From the NCBI GenBank assembly GCA_020723305.1, contig DYJC01000003.1:62584-126583 (forward strand): a stretch of DNA of 64,000 bases, read 5' to 3'. This DNA comes from Desulfosudis oleivorans. Its GTDB lineage: Bacteria; Desulfobacterota; Desulfobacteria; Desulfobacterales; SURF-7. The number at the start of each line of letters is the position of its first letter. Positions within the stretch are counted from its first letter, which is position 1. A program made the position numbers and the translations under genes. Shown here piece after piece: positions 26,253 to 35,326 of the stretch. The notes below the pieces were generated by a model. The model worked only from the letters and a program-made list of their open reading frames with translations, was not told the origin of the DNA and searched no databases.

Positions 26253-27116
26253 TCAAAACGAATTCTTTCCACCTGGCACCAACCGGCTTGTAATCAGGTC
26301 TGCGATAAAATCCATAACATCCTGCAACGTATATTTACGATCCAGCGAAAGTCTTAAAGACATGATCTCGACCAGTCCGGTCAACGCGTAGGCCAGCAAA
26401 TCCGGATCGATTTTGGTAATGACCCCTTCCTGAACGGCGGCTTTAATCTCCTGAATCACTGGCTTTGTCAGTCCATGATAGATTTTCTTGATTTTTTCTT
26501 CCGGCCACTGATCATCGCTTGCCATTTCAGCACGCAACTGATTTAAAATTTCATTGTATCTGATGTAATTTTCATAAAAAATCTTACCCCTGATTTGCAT
26601 CCTTTTAGCAAAATCATTTTCTCCCTTGATGGCGATGGCTGCTTCGCCCACAATATTGCGAAACACATCATCAATCACTTCGATAAACAAATCCCTTTTA
26701 TTTTTGAAATAAATATAAAATGTGCCGGTAGAAATATTGAGCGGATCGGTTATATCAATCACTTTGGTGCGGTGATATCCTTTCCGGCTGAAAACCTCTA
26801 TAGCTGTTTTAATGATTCCCTGTCGTTTTTTTTCCTTTTCTTTATTCGTGACCACTGTTTTACGGACATCATATTCTTGAGATATAGACTGTGGTGAAGC
26901 TTCAGTTCCTCCAATTTTTTCTTTTAGAAAAGATAACGGCACCCGTGAGCCTTTCTTTACATTTTCGATCTGCTTGAGCCGCTGAAGATGGCTTTCATCA
27001 TAGTATGCCATAGTGCGGCCTGTTTTTTGGGGTGGATGAAGCAATCCATGGCGAAGATAAAAATGAATCTTCGTGCGCGGCAAACCTGATTTTTCCACAA
27101 GTTCTTTTATTTTCAT
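26253..27116 (-). CDS. MerR-TetR dual-HTH transcriptional regulator
   Basis: 287 residues. The N-terminus (1 to about 70) is a MerR-type winged helix: MKIKELVEKSGLPRTKIHFYLRHGLLHPP followed by YYDESHLQRLKQIENVKKG. A linker leads into a TetR N-terminal domain (about 97-145: GIIKTAIEVFSRKGYHRTKV, STGTFYIYFKNKRDLF) and a helical TetR-type ligand domain to the end. Two different DNA-binding domains in one protein are unusual. It faces the catabolic operon at 27411 across a 294-bp gap carrying repeated CTATAG sites, so it very likely controls that operon and itself, probably with an acyl-CoA ligand. Confidence 0.9.
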   Translation of the reverse strand: MKIKELVEKSGLPRTKIHFYLRHGLLHPPQKTGRTMAYYDESHLQRLKQIENVKKGSRVPLSFLKEKIGGTEASPQSISQEYDVRKTVVTNKEKEKKRQGIIKTAIEVFSRKGYHRTKVIDITDPLNISTGTFYIYFKNKRDLFIEVIDDVFRNIVGEAAIAIKGENDFAKRMQIRGKIFYENYIRYNEILNQLRAEMASDDQWPEEKIKKIYHGLTKPVIQEIKAAVQEGVITKIDPDLLAYALTGLVEIMSLRLSLDRKYTLQDVMDFIADLITSRLVPGGKNSF

Positions 27117-27140
27117 TTATAGATGTCTCCTGTTGATAAA

Positions 27141-27344
27141 CTATAGATTTTAACTCTATAGATTATAAAAGCATGATTTCAGAATCTTCAATGCATACCA
27201 GATGAATTCCGTTTTTACAATAAAAAAATATTATTAATTAAATATGTTATTTCTGTTCACTTGATTTCGGACATTTGGTTCAAAAAATGTTGACCGATGA
27301 ATCGCTATAGACTAATTATAGAAACAACACGTCATTTTCTATAG
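27141..27344. promoter_or_regulatory. CTATAG operator cluster between the MerR-TetR gene and the catabolic operon
   Basis: Palindromic hexamer CTATAG followed by A occurs at 27141-27146, 27156-27161, 27305-27310 and 27339-27344, with a variant TTATAG near 27317. The copies form two groups, one next to each divergent gene. In the first group they are 15 bp apart, roughly 1.5 helical turns. I infer binding sites for the two-headed MerR-TetR regulator. The rest of the gap (27162-27304) is AT-rich without further structure; the operon start at 27411 has GGAGACGTGA ahead of its ATG. Confidence 0.6.
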
Positions 27345-27410
27345 ATTTAGCAATGCCGTGGAATTGTGTCAATGGATAAATCGATATTTTTTTTTAGTAT
27401 GGAGACGTGA

Positions 27411-28592
27411 ATGGGAAAGAAAAATCTTGCAATTATCGGGGTTGGAGAGGTTCCGACCGGAACCTATCCGGACCGGTCACAGTGGGACATCATTTATGAA
27501 ACCAGCATACAGGCTGTAAGGGATGCGGGAATTCATAAAAATGATGTGGAAGGGGTTATCGCTGTCGCCCCTCAAGCACAGCCGCAGCTTACGGCTGAAA
27601 TATCTTTCGGGAAAATACCGGAGGAGCTTGGCTTAAAGGGATGCAAGGATGTCTGCATCTGCAATGCCGGCGGCGCATCCACATCCAACTGTCTGCGCCT
27701 GGCAGAACAGATGATTGAAAGTAATCAGGCAAAAATCGTTCTGATTCCCCATGTCACGGTTCACTCTACCATACCCATACCGGATCTGATCAATTTTTTT
27801 GCGAAAGCAGGTATCGATCTTCAGTGGGAGTATCCATACGGTACCACGTACAACGGGATCATTGCCATGATGACGAGGCGATACATGCATGAATCCGGAA
27901 CAACCGAAGAAGAAATGGCATCGGTTGTTGTTTCCTTGCGGAAATGGGCGGCACTGGACCCCAATTCTATTTTTTACGGCAAAGAAGTCCCGACGATTGA
28001 GAAAGTCCTGTCATCCAGCATGGTATCGTCTCCTCTGCATAAACGTGAATGTAATGTACTGGCAGATGGAGGCGCTGCACTGGTGGTGACTTCGGCTGAA
28101 TATGCAAAACAGATGAAATGCCCGGCAGCTTGTAAACTCGGTGAGAGTTCACGATATTTCAGCGCGTTTACGACCACCCGGAGCACGGAACGTGTAAAAG
28201 AAGGTTTTCGTGATGCCACGGATGAAGCCTTGGCAGATGCCGGGGTATCAAAGGAAGAGATCGATATCTGGAATGTATACCTGGCGTATCCGGTAGGACA
28301 TCCCATGTTTATGGAAACTATCGGCCTTTGTAAACCTGGTCAGGCAGGAAAGATGTTTATGGAGGGTCATACATGGCCTGGCGGAAGAATGCCGTGGGCG
28401 ACCATCGGCGACGCCATTGGCCGGGGACATACCGGTTCCGGTGTCAGCATGGCAACCTATGTGGAAACCGCCAGACAGCTCATGGGAAAAGCCGGGGCTA
28501 GGCAGGTGAAGGATGCCGAATATGTATTTCAAAACACTTCCGGCGGATCGGGCATGAACTTCATCGCAACCGTGTGGGGGAGGAATAGATAA
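27411..28592 (+). CDS. Thiolase-like acyl-CoA acetyltransferase (SCP-X/BbsB type)
   Basis: 393 residues. Starts KNLAIIGVGEVPTGTYPDRSQWDIIYET, typical for the thiolase-like lipid-transfer subgroup. The Cys of DVCICNAGGAST lies about residue 90 where the nucleophile is expected; a late GRGHTGSG motif supplies the His. These proteins work with DUF35 zinc/OB-fold partners, as in the BbsA/BbsB thiolase of benzylsuccinate degradation. The partner domain is supplied by the very next gene, which begins within the stop codon (TAATG). Predicted: thiolytic release of acetyl-CoA or related cleavage of a 3-oxoacyl-CoA. Confidence 0.85.
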   Translation: MGKKNLAIIGVGEVPTGTYPDRSQWDIIYETSIQAVRDAGIHKNDVEGVIAVAPQAQPQLTAEISFGKIPEELGLKGCKDVCICNAGGASTSNCLRLAEQMIESNQAKIVLIPHVTVHSTIPIPDLINFFAKAGIDLQWEYPYGTTYNGIIAMMTRRYMHESGTTEEEMASVVVSLRKWAALDPNSIFYGKEVPTIEKVLSSSMVSSPLHKRECNVLADGGAALVVTSAEYAKQMKCPAACKLGESSRYFSAFTTTRSTERVKEGFRDATDEALADAGVSKEEIDIWNVYLAYPVGHPMFMETIGLCKPGQAGKMFMEGHTWPGGRMPWATIGDAIGRGHTGSGVSMATYVETARQLMGKAGARQVKDAEYVFQNTSGGSGMNFIATVWGRNR

Positions 28593-29908
28593 TGGACACT
28601 CAAAAACCAACACCCGTCATACAACCCTGGACCAAAGAATTCTGGAAGGCCACCCAACAGGGCAAACTTCTGGTTCAACATTGCAAGGATTGCAACAGCA
28701 AAATCTTTTTCCCGAAAAAAGTCTGTCCGGAATGCTGGTCTGAAAACCTGAACTGGATCGAATCCACCGGCAAGGCCAAGGTCTATACTTATACCGAGAT
28801 GATCGACATGGTAGAGCCCAAATTTATGGCGGATCTTCCCTATATCATTGCCATGGTGGATCTGGATGAAGGTATCCGCATGACCACCCGGATTGTCAAT
28901 TGCAAATCCGAAGACGTGGCCATCGGCATGGATGTTGAAGTTGTTTTTCAGGAAATATCGCCGGAATGCTCTTTGCCCGTGTTTCAGCCAACGGATATAT
29001 CACTGAGGATCAAAACAACCGATCCAAAAGAAACGGAAACAAAGGTTCCGGAATTTGAAACCCGCTTACAACCTGAGAATTACCAGGCGATCCAATATGA
29101 AATCGGCGGTAAAAATAATGTGGTCTGTTTCATTACCTTGAACCGGCCGGACAAATATAATGCCATCAATCGGCGCATGGCCGCTGAACTCATCGACGCT
29201 TTCCGCCGAGTGAGAGAGATCCCTGCCGTGGGCGTTGTTGTATTGACTGGCGCCGGCAAAGCATTCTGCACCGGCGGCGATCTTGAAATTTTCCCGTCCC
29301 TTGCCGGACATCAAAACAGTCTCAACTGGCTGTCCCATGAAGGACTTGATGTTCAGCGGGCCATCACAAGTTGCGAGAAGGTCGTCATCTGTAAAATCAA
29401 CGGACACTGTCTTGCGGGCGGCCTTGAAATCGCCCTGGCTTGTGATCTTCTTTATGCCGGAGAATCAGCCAAGATGGGAACCACGGAAATCAACATGGGC
29501 ATTCTGCCCGGATGGGGTGGAACCGCCCGATTGCCGAGAAGCATGCCTATTTTCCGCGCCCGGGAAATCATCTTCAGCGGCCGGAAAGACTATACGGCAA
29601 GAGAAATGTACGACATGGGCCTGCTGACAAGAGTTTTTAAAGATGATGAATTTGAATTTCAATTTGAAAAAGTGGTGAACAATATTGCTTCCAAGAAACC
29701 CATTGCACTTCGAATGGGCAAGGAAATCATGGCCCGGTCTGTTGACGGCTGTGATATAGAGACCGCCCTTGCGGTAGAACGAAACGGCATCCAGTGGTTG
29801 ACCTATTCACCCGATATTCAGTCGGTGATGGATCAGTTCAGAGCCAGTCCCGATCAACTGACACAGCAGCAGAAACAGCAAAATATCCGATCCGATGCCA
29901 AGAAATGA
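28592..29908 (+). CDS. DUF35 zinc-ribbon/OB-fold fused to enoyl-CoA hydratase
   Basis: 438 residues. Residues 1 to about 135: rubredoxin-like zinc ribbon (Cys31, Cys34, Cys45, Cys48) plus OB-fold, the DUF35 partner of thiolases. Residues about 165-430: crotonase fold with both catalytic Glu positions kept (HCLAGGLEIALACDL and GTTEINMGILPGWGGTARL) and oxyanion-hole region LTGAGKAFCTGGDLE. The fusion would physically couple hydration of an enoyl-CoA to thiolysis by the neighbouring thiolase. I know DUF35 and crotonase as separate genes; the fusion looks genuine, as there is no stop or frameshift between them. Confidence 0.9.
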   Translation: MDTQKPTPVIQPWTKEFWKATQQGKLLVQHCKDCNSKIFFPKKVCPECWSENLNWIESTGKAKVYTYTEMIDMVEPKFMADLPYIIAMVDLDEGIRMTTRIVNCKSEDVAIGMDVEVVFQEISPECSLPVFQPTDISLRIKTTDPKETETKVPEFETRLQPENYQAIQYEIGGKNNVVCFITLNRPDKYNAINRRMAAELIDAFRRVREIPAVGVVVLTGAGKAFCTGGDLEIFPSLAGHQNSLNWLSHEGLDVQRAITSCEKVVICKINGHCLAGGLEIALACDLLYAGESAKMGTTEINMGILPGWGGTARLPRSMPIFRAREIIFSGRKDYTAREMYDMGLLTRVFKDDEFEFQFEKVVNNIASKKPIALRMGKEIMARSVDGCDIETALAVERNGIQWLTYSPDIQSVMDQFRASPDQLTQQQKQQNIRSDAKK

Positions 29909-29922
29909 TAAGGAGAGATACC

Positions 29923-31086
29923 ATGGATTTTGGTTTCACGAAAGAACAGGAAATGATCCGCAATGAAATGACCCGGTTCTGCAAAAAGGAATTGAACAAG
30001 GAGTATGTTGCCTGGATGGATGAAAACGTGGATTTTCCCCCTCCTGAATTGTGGCGGAAATTCATCGACATCGGTATGTTTCAATACAATATTCCAGAAG
30101 AATATGGCGGGGAGGGACTTGGGATGGTGGATGGCATGATTGCCTTTGAAGAGATCTGCAAGGCCTCTATGTCGGTTGCTCTGGCCGTGGGGACAACCAT
30201 CGGTTTCGGCACCCGCTTTATTGTGGAAATGGGAACCGCTGTCCAGAAAGAAAAATACCTCCCGCTCCTGGGTGAAGGCAAACTGAAAATGTGTATGGCC
30301 CTGACCGAGCCGGCCGGTGGCACCGATATCCTGGGGTCTGTCGCAACCTTTGCTCAAGAAAAGGAAGGACGATGGGTGATCAATGGTGAAAAGGTCTTTA
30401 TCACCGGTGCGCATGTTTCAGATTTTATGATTACGGTTTGCAGGACGGAAACCGATGCCAAACCCAGCCAATCCCTTTCCGTGTTTTTGATACCCTCGGG
30501 GTCCAAGGGCATCACCATCAACCGTATCCCCAAGATCAGTTGCCACCACTGTGATTCCGTGGGAATCACCTTTTCCGGTGTGGAAATTCCGTCGGAAAAC
30601 ATTCTGGGAACCCGCGGCAACGGCTGGTATGAGATGCTGACGATCCTTAATCCGGAACGTATCGGTTGTGCCATGATGGGGGTTGGACTTATGGCTGCCG
30701 CCTATGAGGATGCTTTTCAGTATGCCCGGCAGCGTCAGGCTTTCGGTGGCCCCATCAGCCGCTTTCAGATATTGCAGCATTATCTGGCCGATATGTACAT
30801 CAATCTGGAAAATGCCCGGAACCTGACTTACAAGGCAGCGTGGTTATGCGATCAGGGCAAACCCTACCATCTGGAAGCCACCATGGCCAAGCTGGTTGCG
30901 TCGGAAGGAGCCCTGCATGCCGGCCGGTTCGGGGCTGAAATCATGGGGGGATACGGCATCTGTAATGAATATTCCATGCAGCGCTATCTGCGGGATGCCT
31001 ATCAACTGCAATTCTCGCCCATTTCAAACGAGATGAGCAAGAACATGCTGATGCAGTTTCAGGGATTGCCTAAGTCGTGGGCATAA
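29923..31086 (+). CDS. Acyl-CoA dehydrogenase
   Basis: 387 residues from ATG 29923 (AAGGAGA eight bases upstream; a longer in-frame reading from 29794 overlaps the previous gene in another frame and is rejected). Shows N-terminal helices, KMCMALTEPAGGTD (FAD/substrate motif), FITGAHVSDF and, near the end, GGYGICNEYSMQRYLRDAY with the Glu at the usual catalytic place. A flavoenzyme that would introduce the 2,3-double bond used by the hydratase. Electron acceptor (ETF) genes are not in the window. Confidence 0.92.
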   Translation: MDFGFTKEQEMIRNEMTRFCKKELNKEYVAWMDENVDFPPPELWRKFIDIGMFQYNIPEEYGGEGLGMVDGMIAFEEICKASMSVALAVGTTIGFGTRFIVEMGTAVQKEKYLPLLGEGKLKMCMALTEPAGGTDILGSVATFAQEKEGRWVINGEKVFITGAHVSDFMITVCRTETDAKPSQSLSVFLIPSGSKGITINRIPKISCHHCDSVGITFSGVEIPSENILGTRGNGWYEMLTILNPERIGCAMMGVGLMAAAYEDAFQYARQRQAFGGPISRFQILQHYLADMYINLENARNLTYKAAWLCDQGKPYHLEATMAKLVASEGALHAGRFGAEIMGGYGICNEYSMQRYLRDAYQLQFSPISNEMSKNMLMQFQGLPKSWA

Positions 31087-31187
31087 ACAGAAATGAAAAA
31101 ACCGCATTCAAAGTTCCATGGTTTCAAACAGAATCGCAGGACGTTGAACAGGAGCTACAACTAATTGAAACATAAGGAGATATATCC

Positions 31188-32741
31188 ATGTATACCTTAG
31201 GCGACATTCCACGAAAAAGTGCACTGAATTTTCCGGATAAAGAAGCCATCGTCTTTGAACAAACCCGGCTGACCTATGAAAAACTGAATCATCGCATCAA
31301 CCGCCTTGCAAACGCTCTGGCAAAAATGGGATGCAGATCCGGAGACCGGCTTACGGTGCTGGCGGAAAACACCCACAAATATCTCGAAGTCTATTTTGCC
31401 GCCGCTAAAATGGGCTTGAGCGTGACACCGCTGAATTTCAGACTGTCGGATGATGAAATTATTCACATTGTAAATGATAGTGAGGCTTCCTGTTTTTTTA
31501 TCGGGGATACATATGAAGAGCGGGTGTCAAAAATGCATGATCGCCTTCAGGCGATTAATGCCTGGATAACATTTGACAGTCAATCACCGGGATTTATTTT
31601 TTATGAAGACATGCTGAAGGATGCTTCAGATAAAGAACCGGATGTTGAGGTAGATGAAGACGATCTGACAGTATTGATGTATACCGGCGGAACCACCGGC
31701 CTTCCGAAAGGAGTCATGCTATCCCATCGCAACATCATGACCGGCGTGATCAGCGCCAACCTGATGTCCAATATTACCAGCGAGGATGCTACCTGTTTTG
31801 TACTGCCGTTATTTCATGTGTCTTTCTGGCCGGCTTTTTGTCTGCTGCTGGCCGGCGGAAAAGTGGCCATTAACCGGAAACCCGACCTCAACGAGATCCT
31901 GCGTATCATACAGGATGAACGCTGCACCCACATGAACGCCGTGCCCACGGTTTACGGGTGGCTGCTGCAATTCGGAAATGTGGAAGGATATGATCTTTCA
32001 AGCCTTAAACTACTATCCTATGCCGGCAGTCCTTTTCCACCGGAAGTTTTAAAACAGTGCATGGAAAAATTCGGTCTGATCTTTGCCCAGGGCTATGGCG
32101 CGACAGAAACTGCAGGCGGTGCGATCAGCCTTTTGAGGAATGAAGATCATGCTGTGTCAGGTTCTAAAGCCAAACTTCTTGTAAGCGCCGGGAAGGCGTC
32201 TTTATGTGCGGAAATCCGTATTGTGGATGAAAGCGGGTTGGCATTGCCATTCAATGCAATCGGCGAAATTGCTGTTAAGGGCAGGCATGTCATGATGGGA
32301 TACTGGAAAAATCCGGAAATGACTGAAAAAGCGTTACGAGGCGGCTGGTATCATACCGGCGATATGGGATTCATGGATGAGGATGGGTATCTTTATCTGG
32401 TGGACCGCAAGGCAGACATGATCGTTACCGGAGGTGAAAATGTGTACCCAAAAGAAGTTGAAGATGTTCTTTATGAACATCCGGCTGTTTCCATGGTGGC
32501 TGTGGTATCGGCTCCGGATCAAAAATGGGGGGAACGTGTCCAGGCCGTAGTGGTTCTGAAGCCTGATCAAATATCAACGGAAGAAGAACTCATCGATTTT
32601 TGCAAAAAAAAACTGGGAGGCTACAAATGTCCCAAAGCCATTGAATTTTGGGAATCGATTCCAACTACACCCATTGGAAAAATTCTACGCAAGGATGTGA
32701 AGAAAAAGTTCTGGGAAGGTTATGAACGTTCCGTCGGATAA
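31188..32741 (+). CDS. Acyl-CoA synthetase (AMP-forming)
   Basis: 517 residues with complete ANL motifs: YTGGTTGLPKGVMLSH (P-loop), GYGATETAG, YHTGDMGFMDEDGYLYLVDRKADMI and PIGKILRKDV with the catalytic Lys. AAGGAG seven bases upstream of the ATG. In this operon it would activate the incoming carboxylic acid to its CoA thioester, the first step of the pathway. It is a full two-domain ligase of usual length; sequence alone does not tell aromatic from aliphatic substrates. Confidence 0.92.
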   Translation: MYTLGDIPRKSALNFPDKEAIVFEQTRLTYEKLNHRINRLANALAKMGCRSGDRLTVLAENTHKYLEVYFAAAKMGLSVTPLNFRLSDDEIIHIVNDSEASCFFIGDTYEERVSKMHDRLQAINAWITFDSQSPGFIFYEDMLKDASDKEPDVEVDEDDLTVLMYTGGTTGLPKGVMLSHRNIMTGVISANLMSNITSEDATCFVLPLFHVSFWPAFCLLLAGGKVAINRKPDLNEILRIIQDERCTHMNAVPTVYGWLLQFGNVEGYDLSSLKLLSYAGSPFPPEVLKQCMEKFGLIFAQGYGATETAGGAISLLRNEDHAVSGSKAKLLVSAGKASLCAEIRIVDESGLALPFNAIGEIAVKGRHVMMGYWKNPEMTEKALRGGWYHTGDMGFMDEDGYLYLVDRKADMIVTGGENVYPKEVEDVLYEHPAVSMVAVVSAPDQKWGERVQAVVVLKPDQISTEEELIDFCKKKLGGYKCPKAIEFWESIPTTPIGKILRKDVKKKFWEGYERSVG

Positions 32742-32808
32742 TTTCGATACATCATATTGATCGGGAAAAAAACAAATTGGGCCATTAATAAACCATCAAG
32801 GAGGCATC

Positions 32809-33816
32809 ATGAGCAAATTTGAAAAAGACAATTATTTTAAAATCGATCCCGAGCCCCACCTGCTCGGCGACATGGAAGTGATCAACCATTTTCCGGGAGT
32901 TCAAATGTGGTGGCGGGCCATCGAAAATATTCATCGGCCCTTGATTACCGGTATGCCGATTGAAGCCTATGAGGGTATGGAAGAGTGGGAGATGTTGAAA
33001 ACCGCTGACCCGAATTCTTTACTGGCTGCTATGGACAAGTATGGTGTGGACATCGCCTGCCTGTTGCCGGAGTCCATGATGGATACCACCGGTTACACCA
33101 GCCGATGGTGCACCAATGGCGGAATGGCAAAAATAGTTGAGTCTCATCCGGATCGTTTCATGTATCAGCCGAACATTTCGCCCATCAAGCACAAGGGCGT
33201 ACAGAATACCATCTGGGAGCTGGAATACTGGGTCAAAGAAAAAGGGGCAAAGATATTCAAATTTTATCCTCCGGAAGATACCTATATCAATGATCCGGAT
33301 CTGTGGCCCTTTTATAAAAAAGCAGAAGAACTGAATATTGTGCTGGATATACATACCGGTTTCTGCTGGGTTCCTCCTGGTAAAAGCAAGTATGCGCTGC
33401 CTATATATTTAGATGATGTGGCAAGGGATTTTCCCGGTTTGAAAATCAATGCATTTCATATGGGATATCCCTATTGTGACGATTTAAATATGATCGCCAT
33501 GGGGCATCCCAATGTCTTTGTATGTTTAAGCCTTTTGCTGCCCTGGGCGCTGTGTGCGCCGAGAAAATTCGCCAAGATCATCGGTGAAGCGCTCCGCTGG
33601 GTGGGTCCGGACAAGATTATCTGGGGAACGGACTATGCAGGATACGGCGCTCAGATCCGGAGCGCCGTCATGGGTATGAGAAAGTTTCAGATCCCGGAAG
33701 ATATGCAGAAAGATTTCGGATATCCATCCATTACCGATGAAGACCGTAAAAAAATATTTGGCGGAAACCTGGCCCGGCTGCTGGGTGTGGATACAACAAA
33801 AAGACGGGTGAAATAA
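32809..33816 (+). CDS. Amidohydrolase-2 family protein (ACMSD-like TIM barrel)
   Basis: 335 residues. C-terminal half keeps the barrel metal-site features of the family: LDIHTGFCW, NAFHMGYPYCDDL and IIWGTDYAGYG. The N-terminal HxH motif of zinc members is not intact: the sequence reads IDPEPHLLG, with Glu-Pro-His where Asp-x-His-x-His is usual. Members are decarboxylases or hydrolases of cyclic acids. In the operon it could cleave or decarboxylate a ring-derived acid. Strong ribosome site AAGGAGG. Confidence 0.8.
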   Translation: MSKFEKDNYFKIDPEPHLLGDMEVINHFPGVQMWWRAIENIHRPLITGMPIEAYEGMEEWEMLKTADPNSLLAAMDKYGVDIACLLPESMMDTTGYTSRWCTNGGMAKIVESHPDRFMYQPNISPIKHKGVQNTIWELEYWVKEKGAKIFKFYPPEDTYINDPDLWPFYKKAEELNIVLDIHTGFCWVPPGKSKYALPIYLDDVARDFPGLKINAFHMGYPYCDDLNMIAMGHPNVFVCLSLLLPWALCAPRKFAKIIGEALRWVGPDKIIWGTDYAGYGAQIRSAVMGMRKFQIPEDMQKDFGYPSITDEDRKKIFGGNLARLLGVDTTKRRVK

Positions 33817-33889
33817 TCAATAGAAAACGAAGTTACCACTTTTTAAAAAAATCACAGATCTCATAAACCGGCAAAAAGGGAGATAGATT

Positions 33890-35296
33890 ATGAGTTATGA
33901 TGCTTTATTTGAGCCGATCACCATCGGTGATATGGAACTGAAAAACCGGCTGGCAGTTGCGCCTATGAATGTAGGATATGCTGCACCGGATGGATATCCC
34001 AATGATCAGTATCTGGCACATTATGCCACACGGGCGCGGGGCGGCTTCGGCCTTATCATCACAACCGCAGCCATGGTCAATCCTCATGAATGGGCCGGCA
34101 GCGAGAAAATGAATCCTCTGAAATTTACGGATCATCGATATTATCGATTCTGGAGTGAGATCATCAAGGCCATCCATTACTACGACGGTTGTAAAATCGC
34201 CATTCAATTGAGTCCTGGCTGGGGCCGTCAGGGTCATCCGAATGTTGGCCGACCGGATGTTCCCGCCGGAGCGCCTTCTTGTGTTCCGCTTTGTATGGAT
34301 ATCAGGGATTATTTCAAAAAATGCAAAGGCAATATCACACAGATGAAAAAGAAGATTCCGCTGGAAGTGTTCAACAGCATGGATATTGAAGGAATCATCC
34401 GGATGCCGGATGAGGAATATTTTTCAGCGGATTTCCAGAAATTTATGCAGGATGCCCTTTCCCAATTGCAACCTGAAATGTTTCATTTTATCTGGGGAGA
34501 TGTGCCCCGGGAACTGACAATCCCGGAAATCAGAGATCTGGAAGACCGTATGGCTACGCAGGCCAAAGCTGCATTTGATCTGGAATTTGACGCAGTGGAA
34601 ATCCACAGCCCCCACGGTTACCTGATTCACCAGTTCCTTTCTCCGAAGATGAACAAACGGAAAGACGAATATGGCGGCAGTCTGGAAAACAGGGCACGAT
34701 TTCTGGTGAATATCATAAAAAAAATAAGAAAAAAGGTCGGACCTGACAAGCCGGTCTGGTGCCGACTGAGCGGCGATGAATTGCAGCCCGGCGGCATTCA
34801 CCATGAGGAGCAGTGCCAGGTGGCAGCCATGGCAAAAGATGCTGGTGTCAATGCCATCAATGTCTCCCAGGGGAGCTACGAAGCCATGGGCAGTGCATTT
34901 GCTCCTGACGGCGAAGGTGATTTTACGAGGTGGGCCCCTGGATTTAAAAAGGCAACCAATGGCCTTCCTATCATTGTACCTAATTTTCTGACTCCGGGGT
35001 GTGCGGAAAAGGCGATCAAGGAACAGTCCGTGGATATTATTGAACTGGGCCGGCAATCCCTGGCGGATCCGTTCTGGCCGGTCAAGGTAAAAACCGGCAG
35101 GGAAAAGGAGATCATCAAATGCATCCGGTGTCAGCAATGTTATGTGGAGTTTGGTGCAAACCATTTTCTGGATTGTGCCGTCAATCCATTGACCGGCCGG
35201 GAAAAATATTTTCCAAAGCTGTGGCTTAACGACACAACATTCGGTAATCGTTTGGAAAAGGTTATTAAAAAAATGGAAGGGTTTCAGCAGATATAG
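33890..35296 (+). CDS. Old Yellow Enzyme-type FMN reductase with Fe-S motif
   Basis: 468 residues. FMN TIM barrel of the 2,4-dienoyl-CoA reductase/OYE type: LFEPITIGDMELKNRLAVAPM, VEIHSPHGYLIHQFLSPKMNKRKDEYGG (substrate His pair), and ELGRQSLADP. The C-terminus has CIRCQQC and a fourth Cys eleven residues on (Cys411, 414, 417, 429), fitting a [4Fe-4S] cluster. The FAD/NAD domain of the 670-residue family members is absent, so an external electron donor is needed. A roughly 60-residue insertion around 140-205 is unusual. Predicted: reduction of an activated C=C bond. Confidence 0.88.
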   Translation: MSYDALFEPITIGDMELKNRLAVAPMNVGYAAPDGYPNDQYLAHYATRARGGFGLIITTAAMVNPHEWAGSEKMNPLKFTDHRYYRFWSEIIKAIHYYDGCKIAIQLSPGWGRQGHPNVGRPDVPAGAPSCVPLCMDIRDYFKKCKGNITQMKKKIPLEVFNSMDIEGIIRMPDEEYFSADFQKFMQDALSQLQPEMFHFIWGDVPRELTIPEIRDLEDRMATQAKAAFDLEFDAVEIHSPHGYLIHQFLSPKMNKRKDEYGGSLENRARFLVNIIKKIRKKVGPDKPVWCRLSGDELQPGGIHHEEQCQVAAMAKDAGVNAINVSQGSYEAMGSAFAPDGEGDFTRWAPGFKKATNGLPIIVPNFLTPGCAEKAIKEQSVDIIELGRQSLADPFWPVKVKTGREKEIIKCIRCQQCYVEFGANHFLDCAVNPLTGREKYFPKLWLNDTTFGNRLEKVIKKMEGFQQI

Positions 35297-35326
35297 CTTC
35301 TTTTTACTCCTATTGAAGGATCCAAT

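Noticed and set aside
34424-35164. A 246-codon minus-strand frame opposite the OYE reductase
   Set aside because: Antisense shadow, with no motif; the OYE reading explains the region.
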